64,000 nt of DNA from Mycobacterium sp. (GTDB lineage: Bacteria; Actinomycetota; Actinomycetes; Mycobacteriales; Mycobacteriaceae): NCBI GenBank assembly GCA_016197405.1, contig JACPVR010000006.1:32525-96524 (forward strand). The letters run 5' to 3'. Shown piece after piece: positions 17,252 through 25,240 of this stretch. Position 1 is the stretch's first letter; each line of letters starts with the position of its first letter. A program made the translations under genes and the position numbers. The notes under the pieces were generated by a model. That model worked only from the letters and a program-made list of their open reading frames with translations, did not search any database and was not told where the DNA came from.

Positions 17252-17424
17252 ACACAGGGAAGGAGGTGGTCCGACAAATTGATTGACTTATGGACATGTG
17301 AGGTGGCTGCCCGCTAGCAGCACCAGGGTGCGAGGAACTCACCTGCGAGCGCTGGCGAATTCCTAGCAGCCACCCGGCCCCCGAGCCCCCGGTTAGTCCA
17401 ACCAGGAACTACGGCTCGGGGGCC
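17252..17424 (+). ncRNA. Candidate structured small RNA/leader with extended anti-SD complementarity
   Basis: A gene-free 170-nt segment with its own promoter. Nucleotides 17257-17272 can pair over all 16 positions (three G-U) with the 3' tail of 16S rRNA, far beyond a normal Shine-Dalgarno sequence. Six nt later a TTG at 17279 opens a 12-codon frame (IDLWTCEVAAR after the start) ending at TAG 17315-17317; an ATG at 17290 gives only Met-Asp-Met. The end of that frame (17302-17310) pairs perfectly with 17366-17374 (9 bp), or alternatively with 17318-17324 nearby, as in attenuators. A 12-bp GC stem (17376-17387 with 17413-17424) closes the unit. No gene is in position to be attenuated downstream on this strand, so an independent sRNA or micro-ORF gene is preferred. 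I do not recognise the family. Confidence 0.55.
17376..17424. terminator. GC-rich 12-bp stem-loop between convergent units
   Basis: Perfect 12-bp inverted repeat (GGCCCCCGAGCC and its complement) with a 25-nt loop that itself holds a GGTT/AACC mini-hairpin (17391-17394 with 17400-17403). It lies between the small RNA on the + strand and the 3' end of the minus-strand lipoprotein gene. No U-run follows on either strand, so it is at best a mycobacterial-type U-less terminator. Confidence 0.45.
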
Positions 17425-17450
17425 GCCCCATATCCAGACCTCTGCGGTCG

Positions 17451-17879
17451 TCAGGATCCGGGAGGCGCCGGCATCAACGACTGGCAGGCCTGCATCGCGC
17501 TGTCCCATGTCGAGCTGTCGACTCCCGGTGGGGCGGGCGGCTTCTGGCCCGCTTGCGGTGCACCCGACGGCGGTGCGCCCGAAGGCGGTGGACCGCTGGG
17601 GCGTTCACCGCTGGGCGGCGGACCCCCCGAGCCTCCGGGTCCGCCCTCCGGTGGCGCCGGCACTCCGTGGGACGTCAGGCAATCACTGAACGCCTGTTGG
17701 CCCGAACCCGTGGCCGTGGTTGCGGCTGTGGAGGACGAACTGGTCGCTGTCGTCGATGCCGATGACGACGAAGCGGTCGGTGACGTCGAGTCCGATGACG
17801 AGCATGCCACCACTCCACCGATCAATGCCGCCGCCAACGCTGATACCGCGGCGGTGCGTCGCATGACGTGTTGTTTCAC
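17451..17879 (-). CDS. Small Pro/Gly-rich lipoprotein (paralogue of the 24.98-kb gene)
   Basis: A 142-residue exported lipoprotein: a basic start, a hydrophobic segment (about 10-24) and a GVVAC lipobox. The mature part begins with a Ser/Thr-rich linker (about 27-58), then FSDCLTSHGVPAPP, a Gly/Pro-rich repeat region (PPPSGERPSG, PPPSGAPPSG), and ends with PPGVDSSTWDSAMQACQSLMP. The same C-L-x-x-H-G-V ... G-V-D-x-S-T-W-D-x-A ... A-C-x-x-L frame occurs in the protein at 24977-25240, so the two Cys probably form a disulfide and the Pro-rich part is a variable insert. GTG start with AGGGA upstream. The function is unknown. Strongly biased composition is seen only in the insert. Confidence 0.78.
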   Translation of the reverse strand: MKQHVMRRTAAVSALAAALIGGVVACSSSDSTSPTASSSSASTTATSSSSTAATTATGSGQQAFSDCLTSHGVPAPPEGGPGGSGGPPPSGERPSGPPPSGAPPSGAPQAGQKPPAPPGVDSSTWDSAMQACQSLMPAPPGS

Positions 17880-18038
17880 AGGATTCCCTTCGGTTGTGTC
17901 CTGTCTGTGAAACTAGAAATGCGATATGGGCGGACAGTAGCGAGAAACTATTAGCCGGCTGTGAAGATGGCGCGCCGCGCGGGCCAAGAGTTCGTCTGTC
18001 GATGTTGGATACCGGGCGCATGGCGGCCGCGGGGTCCC

Positions 18039-18044
18039 TAGTAT
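18039..18044 (+). promoter_or_regulatory. -10 box TAGTAT of a probable leaderless LuxR-family gene
   Basis: TAGTAT ends 6 nt before the ATG at 18051 with no Shine-Dalgarno sequence between, as expected for a leaderless mRNA. Confidence 0.55.
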
Positions 18045-18050
18045 TTCGGC

Positions 18051-20693
18051 ATGGGGGGCGGGTGGCCGCTGACGGGTCGCGCAGCAGAATTGGAAGTGAT
18101 CGCCGATGCGTTGGGAGCGCACAGCGCTTTCGGCGGTGTAGTGCTTGTCGGTCCGGCGGGTGTCGGCAAGACTCGACTGGCTGCTGAAGTGGCGCGCCTT
18201 GCGCGACGGCAGGGTTGGGCAACCAAGGCCGTGACCGGCACTTACGCCGCCAGGGCGATTCCGATGGGTGCCTTCATGGAATGGGCCGACGGCCTCGACG
18301 GAGACCCGTTGACAGTAGTTCGTCAGGTGATCGACGCGATCACGGCGCATGACGGAGATGCTCCGACACTCATCACTGTCGATGATGCGCACCTACTCGA
18401 TGAGATTTCGGTATTCGTGTTGTGCCAGATCATCGTTCGCCGTGCAGCTGCGGTAATCGTCACCATTCGCTCCGGCGAGCCTGTGCCGCAACCGTTGACC
18501 GCGTTGTGGAAAGACGACCGGCTGCGACGATTGGACTTGCAGCCATTGTCCCGGTACGAATCCGATGCCTTGCTTTCTGCCGTTTTGGGCGGGCCCGTCG
18601 GGCCCGACTGCGCCGAACGAATGTGGCGACTGACGCAGGGAAACGTGCTGTTCCTCAATCGAATCGTCGAACAGGAGCTGGGCTCTGGTGCACTGATGAT
18701 GGAGGGCGGCGAATGGATATGGGCGGGCCCGATACATGTCTCCGCATCGTTGGTCGACGTGGTCGAAGCACAGATCGGAAACGCCCCGAAGCCGGTCGTT
18801 GACGTCGTCGACCTGGTTACGGTGGCTGAGCCGCTGGAGTTGGACTGTCTTGTCAGGCTCGCTGACTCCGAAGCGATCGAGGAAGCTGAGACCCGCGGTC
18901 TGATAACGCTTTCGTCGGCATCGACAGGTGATGTCGCGACGGTCGGCCACCCTCTGTACGCCGAGCTGCGCATGGCCACGTCCGGGCTCTGGCGACTCAG
19001 GCGGCTGCGGGGCCGGGTCGCCGAGGCGTTACTGGCGGGAGGCCCAAGCCTGGACGGCGTCGATCCGATCCGATTGGGTCTGCTGTGGATCGACTCGGAC
19101 CTGGTCCCGGACAGTTCCGTGCTCGTTGCCGCGGCCTGGACGGCGATCGCGCGCCTGGACCTGATGCTGACCGAGCGTTTCGCACAGGCCGCGTGCCGTG
19201 CCGGGGCGGGTCTGGACTGTCAACTGCTGCGTGCCCAGATGCTCATCCTGCTGAACAAGGGGCAGACCGCCGATACCCTGCTGGGCGCAATCTACCGGCA
19301 GGAGCTGCCGGATCCTGTCCGGTCCACGGTTGTGCAGTTGCGAGCCACCAATCTTTTGTGGACTCTCGGCAAGGTCGAGGAGTCATGGAAGTTGGTCGAT
19401 GACGTGCTGGCCAATTCCGTGGGGGTTGTGAGGCAGGGGGCACAGGCCTTCAGAGCGTTCCAGCTGGCTGTCGCCGCCCGTCCGGCGGAGGCGATTGCGC
19501 TCGCCGGCGCTATCGATAGATCCCAATTACCGCCACTTCCAGCACTTCTCGCCATCTGGTCGCTCACCATCGCGGCAGGGGATCTCGGGCAGGCGCAACG
19601 AGCCGCCGAATACGCGCTGGAGGGGGCTGCTCTTGTCGCCCGTTCACCGGAGATCAGTTATCAGGCGCTCCCGCTGGTTGATTTTCATGTCGTGGCAGTC
19701 GCCTTGGGTGGTGATGTGAAACAGGCCGAAGCAGTCGCAGAATTCAGCTATCGGCAGTGCGCTGATCTGCCGGGCATCACCAAGTCGGTCGCGACAGCGA
19801 TTCGCGGGATGGCAGCGCTGTACGGCGGGGACCTCTCGACCGCGACCGAATACCTCGGCTCCGCGCTCGGCGATTTCGGCGACTTTCACGCAGACGATGC
19901 GCCGTCCTATCACCACAACGGGACGGCGTATCAGTTCATGGTGCACAACACCGACGCGCTGGCTCGCACCGGAGCTACCGATGAAGCACTACGAGCACTC
20001 GAACAGGTGGAAACGTTTCGTCACCCGGCGCTGCAATACATCGAGTCGGATCGCCTGGTGGCCAAGGCCTGGGTGGCCGCAGCGCGCGGACGTACCAGCC
20101 AGGCGCAAAAACTGGCGTTGCAGGCGGCGGAACTCGCCCGTGGCCACGGGCAATCGGGACGGGAAGTCATCTGTTTACAGACGGCAATCCATTTTGGCCA
20201 TGCCCAGTGTGCCGCCCGCTTGCGTGAGTTGGCGGATCAGGTCGATGGGCCGCGAGCGATGGTCGCGGCTCGATGGGGCGACGGACTGCGCACCGGGGAC
20301 GGCGATGCCCTCCTCGCCGCCTCAGAGGAATTCGAGTCGCTCGGTGACCGCCTGGCTGCCGCGGACACTGCCGCGCATGCCGCGCAGGCATTCACGCGGC
20401 AAAGCCGTCGCGGCGCGGCTTTGACCGCTAGCCTCCGCGCTACCCGCATCGCAGCCGATTGCGGCGCCAAGACACCCGCCACTGATGCCGTCGCGACACC
20501 GCTGCCGCTGTCTCGCAGAGAACGGGAGATCGCAATGATGGTCGCGGAGGGGCTGTCCAACAGGCGCATCGCTGAGGCTCTGGTTTTGTCGGTGCGGACT
20601 GTCGAGGGACATGTGCAACGCATCTTCTCGCGGGTCGGGGTGAACAGCAGGGCCGAACTGGCTCGGCTGATGACGGAGTCCGCCGGACGCTGA
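18051..20693 (+). CDS. LAL-type (large ATP-binding) LuxR-family transcriptional regulator
   Basis: An 880-residue STAND regulator. The N-terminal AAA/NACHT-like part has Walker A GPAGVGKTR (34-42) and Walker B LITVDDAHLL (about 104-113). The middle (about 330-800) is helical and rich in Ala and Leu, consistent with TPR-like repeats that sense an inducer or partner. The C-terminal about 65 residues are a GerE/LuxR helix-turn-helix, PLSRREREIAMMVAEGLSNR followed by RIAEALVLSVRTVEGHVQRI (two adjoining 20-residue pieces). LAL proteins typically activate secondary-metabolite or catabolic genes. The P450 and ABC genes just downstream on the same strand are the natural candidates for its targets, but no operator is apparent. 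Confidence 0.9.
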   Translation: MGGGWPLTGRAAELEVIADALGAHSAFGGVVLVGPAGVGKTRLAAEVARLARRQGWATKAVTGTYAARAIPMGAFMEWADGLDGDPLTVVRQVIDAITAHDGDAPTLITVDDAHLLDEISVFVLCQIIVRRAAAVIVTIRSGEPVPQPLTALWKDDRLRRLDLQPLSRYESDALLSAVLGGPVGPDCAERMWRLTQGNVLFLNRIVEQELGSGALMMEGGEWIWAGPIHVSASLVDVVEAQIGNAPKPVVDVVDLVTVAEPLELDCLVRLADSEAIEEAETRGLITLSSASTGDVATVGHPLYAELRMATSGLWRLRRLRGRVAEALLAGGPSLDGVDPIRLGLLWIDSDLVPDSSVLVAAAWTAIARLDLMLTERFAQAACRAGAGLDCQLLRAQMLILLNKGQTADTLLGAIYRQELPDPVRSTVVQLRATNLLWTLGKVEESWKLVDDVLANSVGVVRQGAQAFRAFQLAVAARPAEAIALAGAIDRSQLPPLPALLAIWSLTIAAGDLGQAQRAAEYALEGAALVARSPEISYQALPLVDFHVVAVALGGDVKQAEAVAEFSYRQCADLPGITKSVATAIRGMAALYGGDLSTATEYLGSALGDFGDFHADDAPSYHHNGTAYQFMVHNTDALARTGATDEALRALEQVETFRHPALQYIESDRLVAKAWVAAARGRTSQAQKLALQAAELARGHGQSGREVICLQTAIHFGHAQCAARLRELADQVDGPRAMVAARWGDGLRTGDGDALLAASEEFESLGDRLAAADTAAHAAQAFTRQSRRGAALTASLRATRIAADCGAKTPATDAVATPLPLSRREREIAMMVAEGLSNRRIAEALVLSVRTVEGHVQRIFSRVGVNSRAELARLMTESAGR

Positions 20694-20774
20694 CCGCGCG
20701 CTCGACCTGTGAGCACTGAAGTCGGGTGCTGCGCTACGTAAAGAGCACACGAGGAATACGTGTAACAGTGGCGC

Positions 20775-20978
20775 ATGGCCCCTACCGCGAACGACGCCGT
20801 CGAGGCCGCGTTGCGAAGGCTTCCAGAGGCGCATTCATTGCTGCTGCGCCTACGGGCGGCGGGCACTGCGGATGACGTCATCTGCGACTACCTGCGCATC
20901 GAACCCGAAGGGTTGGTGCCACTGCTTGCCGTGGCCACCCACAAGTTGGCAACCGAATTGGCCCGCGGTTGCTGGTAG
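20775..20978 (+). CDS. 67-residue protein with a sigma-region-4-like helix-turn-helix pattern
   Basis: A short gene lying 81 nt after the LuxR-family stop, start ATG 20775, without a convincing RBS (a TAACAG-type hexamer 6 nt upstream could be a leaderless -10). The sequence LPEAHSLLLRLRAAGTADDV followed by ICDYLRIEPEGLVPLLAVA aligns by eye with the spacing of sigma-70 region 4 (leucine-rich helix, G, x-x-D-I, short loop, recognition helix, A-x-x-K-L). The tail has a K-L-x-x-E-L pattern ending GCW. It could be a small DNA-binding protein or an anti-activator partner of the LAL regulator. I recognise no named family; coding status is supported by codon-position GC bias. Confidence 0.55.
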   Translation: MAPTANDAVEAALRRLPEAHSLLLRLRAAGTADDVICDYLRIEPEGLVPLLAVATHKLATELARGCW

Positions 20979-21103
20979 AGGTGTCGTGAAGCAACACGCC
21001 GGCCGCAGGAGATTGCGTACCCGGCTACGCTTCCGACCCCCGTTCCCTGGGTCGATGTTGGACGGGATGCCGAATTGCGGCGACCGACGATCGGGGGAAC
21101 AAA

Positions 21104-22483
21104 ATGGTGGGAGTCGTCGACAGCGATGCCGTGCTCAGCGAGCTACCACTGGCACCGAGAAACCCGTTGCCGGTCCGGCACCAGCTGCGGGCGGTACGAA
21201 CGTTTCATACCGGCATGGAGGAACTGCGGGACGCGGGTGGGCCCGTGACGCGGTTACGGCTGGGACCGCGGTGGGTCTTTCCTCCGGTCGTGGTCGCCAC
21301 CTCTCCCGCGGCGGCTCGCGACGTCCTGGGCCGGTCCGAGGGACACATCGACAAAGCTCGGGTGCACCACGAGATGCGCCGGCTACTCGGCGCCAACCTG
21401 TTCGACATGACCCATGAGCCATGGTTGCCGCGTCGGCGGGCACTGCAACCGGTCTTCACCAAACAGAACGTGGGAGCCTTTGCCGGACACATGGCACAGG
21501 CCGCTCAGACGGTGTCCGACGCCTGGGTGGGCGGAGCGGTGGTCGATCTGGACACCGAGTGCCGCAAGCTGACCCTCCGGGCGCTCGGCCGATCCGTGCT
21601 CGGCCTGGATCTCGACGAGCACGCGGATTCGGTCGGCGCATCGTTGCGTGTGGCGTTGGAATACATTGCCAACCGGTCGATGCAGCCGATGGCCGTGCCA
21701 CGCTGGCTCCCGACCCCGGCGAGGCGCCAGGCACGTGCCGCAAGTGCGGACCTGCGACGGATCGCGGGAAAGATCTTGCAGGCCTGTCGAGTTGATCCGG
21801 ACCGCGACGCCCCGCTGGTACGCGCCCTGATGGCCGCAACCGACCCGGCGACAGGCCAGCCACTGACCGACGACGAGATCCGCGACGAACTGATCGTCTT
21901 CATGCTGGCCGGTCATGACACGACGGCAACCGCCCTGGCCTACTCGCTGTGGGCACTTGGCCGCCACCGCGACATCCAGGACAAGGTACGGGCAGAGGTG
22001 AGTCGCATCGGTGGCCGCGAGCTGACGCCGGCCGATCTGACCGCGCTGCGATACACCGTCCAGGTCCTCCACGAGTCGTTGCGGCTGTGCCCTCCGGGAG
22101 CGGCGACCGCCCGGATCGCGCTGCGAGACACCGAGGTCGGCGGGTATCGCGTCGAGGCGGGCACCATGCTTGTGGTGGGGATTTACGCGCTGCATCGTGA
22201 TCCTGCCCTGTGGCACCGGCCGCTGGACTTCGACCCGGACCGGTTTGATCCGGTCTACTCGGAAGGACGGGAGCGTTGGCAGTATCTGCCCTTCGGCGCC
22301 GGGCCGCGTTCCTGCATCGGCGATCACTTCGCGATGCTTGAGGCCACCTTGGCGCTGGCGACCATCGTCCGGGGCGCCGACATCGATTCGATCGACGCAA
22401 GCTTCCCGCTGAGCGTGCCGTTCACCACCGCCGCCGCCTCTCCAGTTCGTGCACGGGTTTCGCCGCGGCCACACCCCTTATAG
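21104..22483 (+). CDS. Cytochrome P450 monooxygenase
   Basis: A 459-residue P450, soluble (no N-terminal anchor). The I-helix AGHDTTATAL (about 266-275) carries the acid-alcohol pair, the K-helix ESLRL is the ExxR motif, PxxFDPDRFDP fits the PERF region, and FGAGPRSCIGDHFA (about 405-418) includes the heme-thiolate Cys. ATG 21104 follows a GGGGGA RBS. The overall pattern (HxxxRRxLQPVFT near 105 and a C-helix W-x-x-R-R) matches the CYP102/CYP4-like actinobacterial group that hydroxylates fatty acids or terpenoids; no redox partner gene is adjacent. It follows the LAL regulator and precedes an amino-acid ABC transporter; the substrate is unknown. Confidence 0.92.
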   Translation: MVGVVDSDAVLSELPLAPRNPLPVRHQLRAVRTFHTGMEELRDAGGPVTRLRLGPRWVFPPVVVATSPAAARDVLGRSEGHIDKARVHHEMRRLLGANLFDMTHEPWLPRRRALQPVFTKQNVGAFAGHMAQAAQTVSDAWVGGAVVDLDTECRKLTLRALGRSVLGLDLDEHADSVGASLRVALEYIANRSMQPMAVPRWLPTPARRQARAASADLRRIAGKILQACRVDPDRDAPLVRALMAATDPATGQPLTDDEIRDELIVFMLAGHDTTATALAYSLWALGRHRDIQDKVRAEVSRIGGRELTPADLTALRYTVQVLHESLRLCPPGAATARIALRDTEVGGYRVEAGTMLVVGIYALHRDPALWHRPLDFDPDRFDPVYSEGRERWQYLPFGAGPRSCIGDHFAMLEATLALATIVRGADIDSIDASFPLSVPFTTAAASPVRARVSPRPHPL

Positions 22484-22540
22484 GTACGGGCCACCCAATC
22501 CGGTTGAGCGCATTTCTGGCGCAATGTCGCGCTCTGCGCG

Positions 22541-23407
22541 ATGATGCCGCGCATGCGCAATGGGTTGATGACGATCGGTGCCGTAGCGGTGACGCTGACG
22601 ATATTGGTGGTGGGTTGTTCCCCCACCGAGCAGGAGTCGACGACGGCGACCGGCGACGGTACGTGCGCCAAGGGCGCCCTGGCGACGCTGAAGTCCGGTG
22701 TGCTGACCTTTGGCACCGACCAGCCGGCGTACCCGCCGTGGTTCGTCGACGACGACCCGGGCAACGGCAAGGGATTCGAGTCGGCTGTCGCCTACGCCGT
22801 GGCCGACAAGCTGGGCTACACCGCCGACCACGTGCAGTGGGTTCGGGTTCCCTTCAACGCGGCCATCGCCCCGGGGCCCAAGCCGTTCGACGCCAACCTC
22901 AACGAATTCTCGATCACCGACGAGCGCAAGCAGGCGGTCGACTTCTCCTCGCCGTACTACGACGTCACGCAGGCTGTGGTCACCATCAAGTCCTCACCGG
23001 CGGCCAAGGTCACCACGCTGGACGGCCTGCGCGGTCTGCGCCTCGGCGCCCAGGTCGGTACGACCAGCTATGTCGCCGCCGAGGCTCTGGGGGCCAAGGA
23101 GACCGTCGCGGTGTACAACAACAACGACGACGCCAAGGCTGCGCTGACGAACGGGCAGATCGATGCGCTCGTCCTTGACCTGCCCACCGCGTTCCAGGTG
23201 CAAAGCGAGCTGACCGATGGCGTCATCGTCGGTCAATTGCCTTCCGGGACAGACAAACCCGAACAATTCGGCATAGTGCTGGACAGGGGCAGTGCACTGA
23301 CGTCATGCGTGTCGGGCGCAGTGGATGCCTTACGGTCCGACGGCACGCTCACCAAGCTGCAGCAGCAATGGCTGGCCGAAGCCGGGAACGCCCCGGAGCT
23401 CAAGTGA
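22541..23407 (+). CDS. Polar amino acid ABC transporter, substrate-binding lipoprotein
   Basis: A 288-residue family-3 extracellular solute-binding protein. The start region MMPRMRNG is followed by a hydrophobic stretch (about 9-25) with lipobox VVGC. LTFGTDQPAYPPWFVDD and GKGFESAVAYAVADKLG are the ligand-binding N-lobe motifs, and FSITDERKQAVDFSSPYYD is the typical hinge segment. The ligand-contact set looks like amino-acid (Glu/Gln/cystine-like) binders rather than sugars. Several Met codons cluster at the start, so the exact first residue is uncertain. It is the first gene of a three-gene transporter; its stop overlaps the permease start (GTGA). Confidence 0.88.
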   Translation: MMPRMRNGLMTIGAVAVTLTILVVGCSPTEQESTTATGDGTCAKGALATLKSGVLTFGTDQPAYPPWFVDDDPGNGKGFESAVAYAVADKLGYTADHVQWVRVPFNAAIAPGPKPFDANLNEFSITDERKQAVDFSSPYYDVTQAVVTIKSSPAAKVTTLDGLRGLRLGAQVGTTSYVAAEALGAKETVAVYNNNDDAKAALTNGQIDALVLDLPTAFQVQSELTDGVIVGQLPSGTDKPEQFGIVLDRGSALTSCVSGAVDALRSDGTLTKLQQQWLAEAGNAPELK

Positions 23408-24231
23408 CGGTGCTGGCCGCCGAGCGCATTGCCTACCGGCGGTCACGCGCGCGCCGCTCCACGCTGGTTGCCTTCGGCTCGACGGTGCTCTTCGCCGTGG
23501 TGGCCGTCGTGGCGACGACGTCGTCACCCGGCTGGCCTCGCGTGCGCGAGTCGTTCTTCAATCTGCGGGTGGGCTGGGACAGCCTGCCCGCCGTGCTCGA
23601 CGGCCTGTGGCTCAACGTGCGAGTACTCGTGGTGTGTCAGATCCTGATCCTGATCTTCGGGCTGACGCTCGCGGCCCTGCGCACGCTGCGCGGGCCGGTG
23701 TGGTTCCCGGTGCGTGGCCTGGCCACCGGCTATGTGGACCTGTTTCGCGGACTGCCGTTGATCATCTGCCTGTACCTTGTCGGCTTCGGCCTGCCCGGTC
23801 TGCGACTGTCCGGGATTCCGAACAATCCGGTGTTGTTGGGTGGCCTCGCACTGGTATTGGTGTATTCGGCCTACGTCGCCGAGGTCTTCCGCGCAGGTAT
23901 CGAGTCGGTGCACCCGTCGCAGTTGGCGGCGGCGAAGTCGCTCGGGCTGAACTATCAGCGCACCATGCGCCTCGTCGTGCTCCCGCAGGCGGCCCGCCGG
24001 GTGACACCCGCTCTGTTGAACGATTTCGTCGCCCTGCAGAAGGACTGCGGACTGATCTCGGTGCTGGGGGCCGTCGATGCCGTACGGGCGGCGCAGATCC
24101 AGGTGGCCACCAGTTACAACTTCACGCCCTACGTGGTCGCTGGATTGTTATTCGTGGCGCTGGCGGTGCCGTCGGCGCGGCTGGCCGACTGGGCGAGTCG
24201 GCGCGCGGCAACCCGCCAGGGTGCGCTGTGA
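23404..24231 (+). CDS. Polar amino acid ABC transporter, permease
   Basis: A 275-residue inner-membrane permease of the HisMQ type, GTG start overlapping the binding-protein stop by 4 nt. About five transmembrane segments begin near residue 20. The EAA loop for ATPase contact reads ESVHPSQLAAAKSLGLNYQR followed by TMRLVVLPQAARRVTPALLN, the classic family wording. LFRGLPLIICLYLVGFGLP is the second conserved block. With only one permease gene the channel would be a homodimer. Start choice: an upstream ATG in another frame was ignored because the coupling GTGA matches the operon style. Confidence 0.9.
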   Translation: MTVLAAERIAYRRSRARRSTLVAFGSTVLFAVVAVVATTSSPGWPRVRESFFNLRVGWDSLPAVLDGLWLNVRVLVVCQILILIFGLTLAALRTLRGPVWFPVRGLATGYVDLFRGLPLIICLYLVGFGLPGLRLSGIPNNPVLLGGLALVLVYSAYVAEVFRAGIESVHPSQLAAAKSLGLNYQRTMRLVVLPQAARRVTPALLNDFVALQKDCGLISVLGAVDAVRAAQIQVATSYNFTPYVVAGLLFVALAVPSARLADWASRRAATRQGAL

Positions 24232-24980
24232 CGTCGGCGCCGGTGCTTTCGGTACGCGGACTGGTCAAAAGCTACGGTGAGCGCATCGTCCTGGACGGTG
24301 TCGATCTCGACGTCGCCGAGCATCAGGTGGTCGTGCTCATCGGGGCGTCCGGCTCGGGCAAGTCCACGCTGCTGCGGTGCGTCGACCTGCTGGAGGAGAT
24401 CGACGACGGGCAGATCTTTCTCGACGACCGCGATATCAGCGACCCACGGGTGGACGCCGACGCGGCGCGGCAAGCGATGGGGATGGTGTTCCAGGCGTTC
24501 AACCTCTTCCCGCACATGAGTGTGCTGCGCAACGTCACGCTGGCGCCGCGGGTGGTGCACAAACGCGATCGAGGTGAGGCCGAGGACCGGGGCCGCGAAC
24601 TGTTGGCCCGAGTCGGCCTGGCCGACAAGGCTGACGCGTATCCGGACAAGCTGTCCGGCGGACAGCAGCAGCGGGTGGCCATCGCGCGTGCCCTGGCCTA
24701 CGACCCGCGGCTGCTGTTGCTCGACGAGATCACCAGTGCCCTGGACCCGGAACTCGTCGGCGAGGTGCTGGACCTCGTCGGTGAACTCGCCGCGTCAGGC
24801 CGCACGATCGTCATGGCGACCCACGAGATGAGTTTCGCGCGCCAGGTAGCCGACACGGTGTGCTTCCTCGACGGTGGCCGGATCATCGAAACAGGTTCTG
24901 CCGAACAGGTTTTGACCGACCCTCAGCACGAGCGGACACAAACGTTCCTGCGCCGGATAACAGGTGGTGCCGGAGCCTAG
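24228..24980 (+). CDS. Polar amino acid ABC transporter, ATPase
   Basis: A 250-residue ABC ATPase of the HisP/GlnQ group. Walker A is [10 protein letters not shown] (about 40-49), the Q-loop [11 protein letters not shown] is intact, the signature is LSGGQQQRV and Walker [15 protein letters not shown], followed by the H-loop THEMSF. GTG 24228 overlaps the permease stop (GTGA). The final TAG overlaps, as CCTAGG, the stop of the convergent lipoprotein gene, so neither gene leaves room for a terminator. The full transporter would drive uptake of a polar amino acid in an operon downstream of a LAL regulator and P450. Confidence 0.93.
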   Translation: MTSAPVLSVRGLVKSYGERIVLDGVDLDVAEHQVVVLIGASGSGKSTLLRCVDLLEEIDDGQIFLDDRDISDPRVDADAARQAMGMVFQAFNLFPHMSVLRNVTLAPRVVHKRDRGEAEDRGRELLARVGLADKADAYPDKLSGGQQQRVAIARALAYDPRLLLLDEITSALDPELVGEVLDLVGELAASGRTIVMATHEMSFARQVADTVCFLDGGRIIETGSAEQVLTDPQHERTQTFLRRITGGAGA

Positions 24981-25240
24981 GGAGCCGTGGGGCCGGGACC
25001 AAGAGTGGAACAGGCGCGCCGGGCCTCATCCCACGTCGACTGGTCGACGCCGGCCGGCGGGCCCGCCGGGGAGACCGCCGTCTCGGTGACCCCGTGCTCA
25101 CTGAGGCAATGCGCGAAACTGCCGTGCTCGGTGGGCGGGTCCGACGTGGGTGTGGGCGCCGGGGTTGCCGACGAGCAACTGACAAGCGTCAACAGGGACA
25201 CAGCCGCGACAACTGGCAGCAAGGGGCGAGGCAGGTGCAT
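24977..25240 (-). CDS. Small lipoprotein, paralogue of the 17.45-kb gene
   Basis: An 87-residue lipoprotein with a short basic start, a hydrophobic helix and lipobox LVSC (Cys about 22). The mature part has a Pro/Thr/Ser linker, then FAHCLSEHGV, PPAGVDQSTWDEARRACSTL and a PGPTAP tail. The C-L-x-x-H-G-V and G-V-D-x-S-T-W-D motifs match the larger paralogue at 17451-17879, which differs mainly by a Pro/Gly-rich insert. The ATG directly follows the TGA stop of the nitrobindin gene (no gap), so it is the last gene of that small operon and translation is coupled. Unknown function in the cell envelope. Confidence 0.8.
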   Translation of the reverse strand: MHLPRPLLPVVAAVSLLTLVSCSSATPAPTPTSDPPTEHGSFAHCLSEHGVTETAVSPAGPPAGVDQSTWDEARRACSTLGPGPTAP

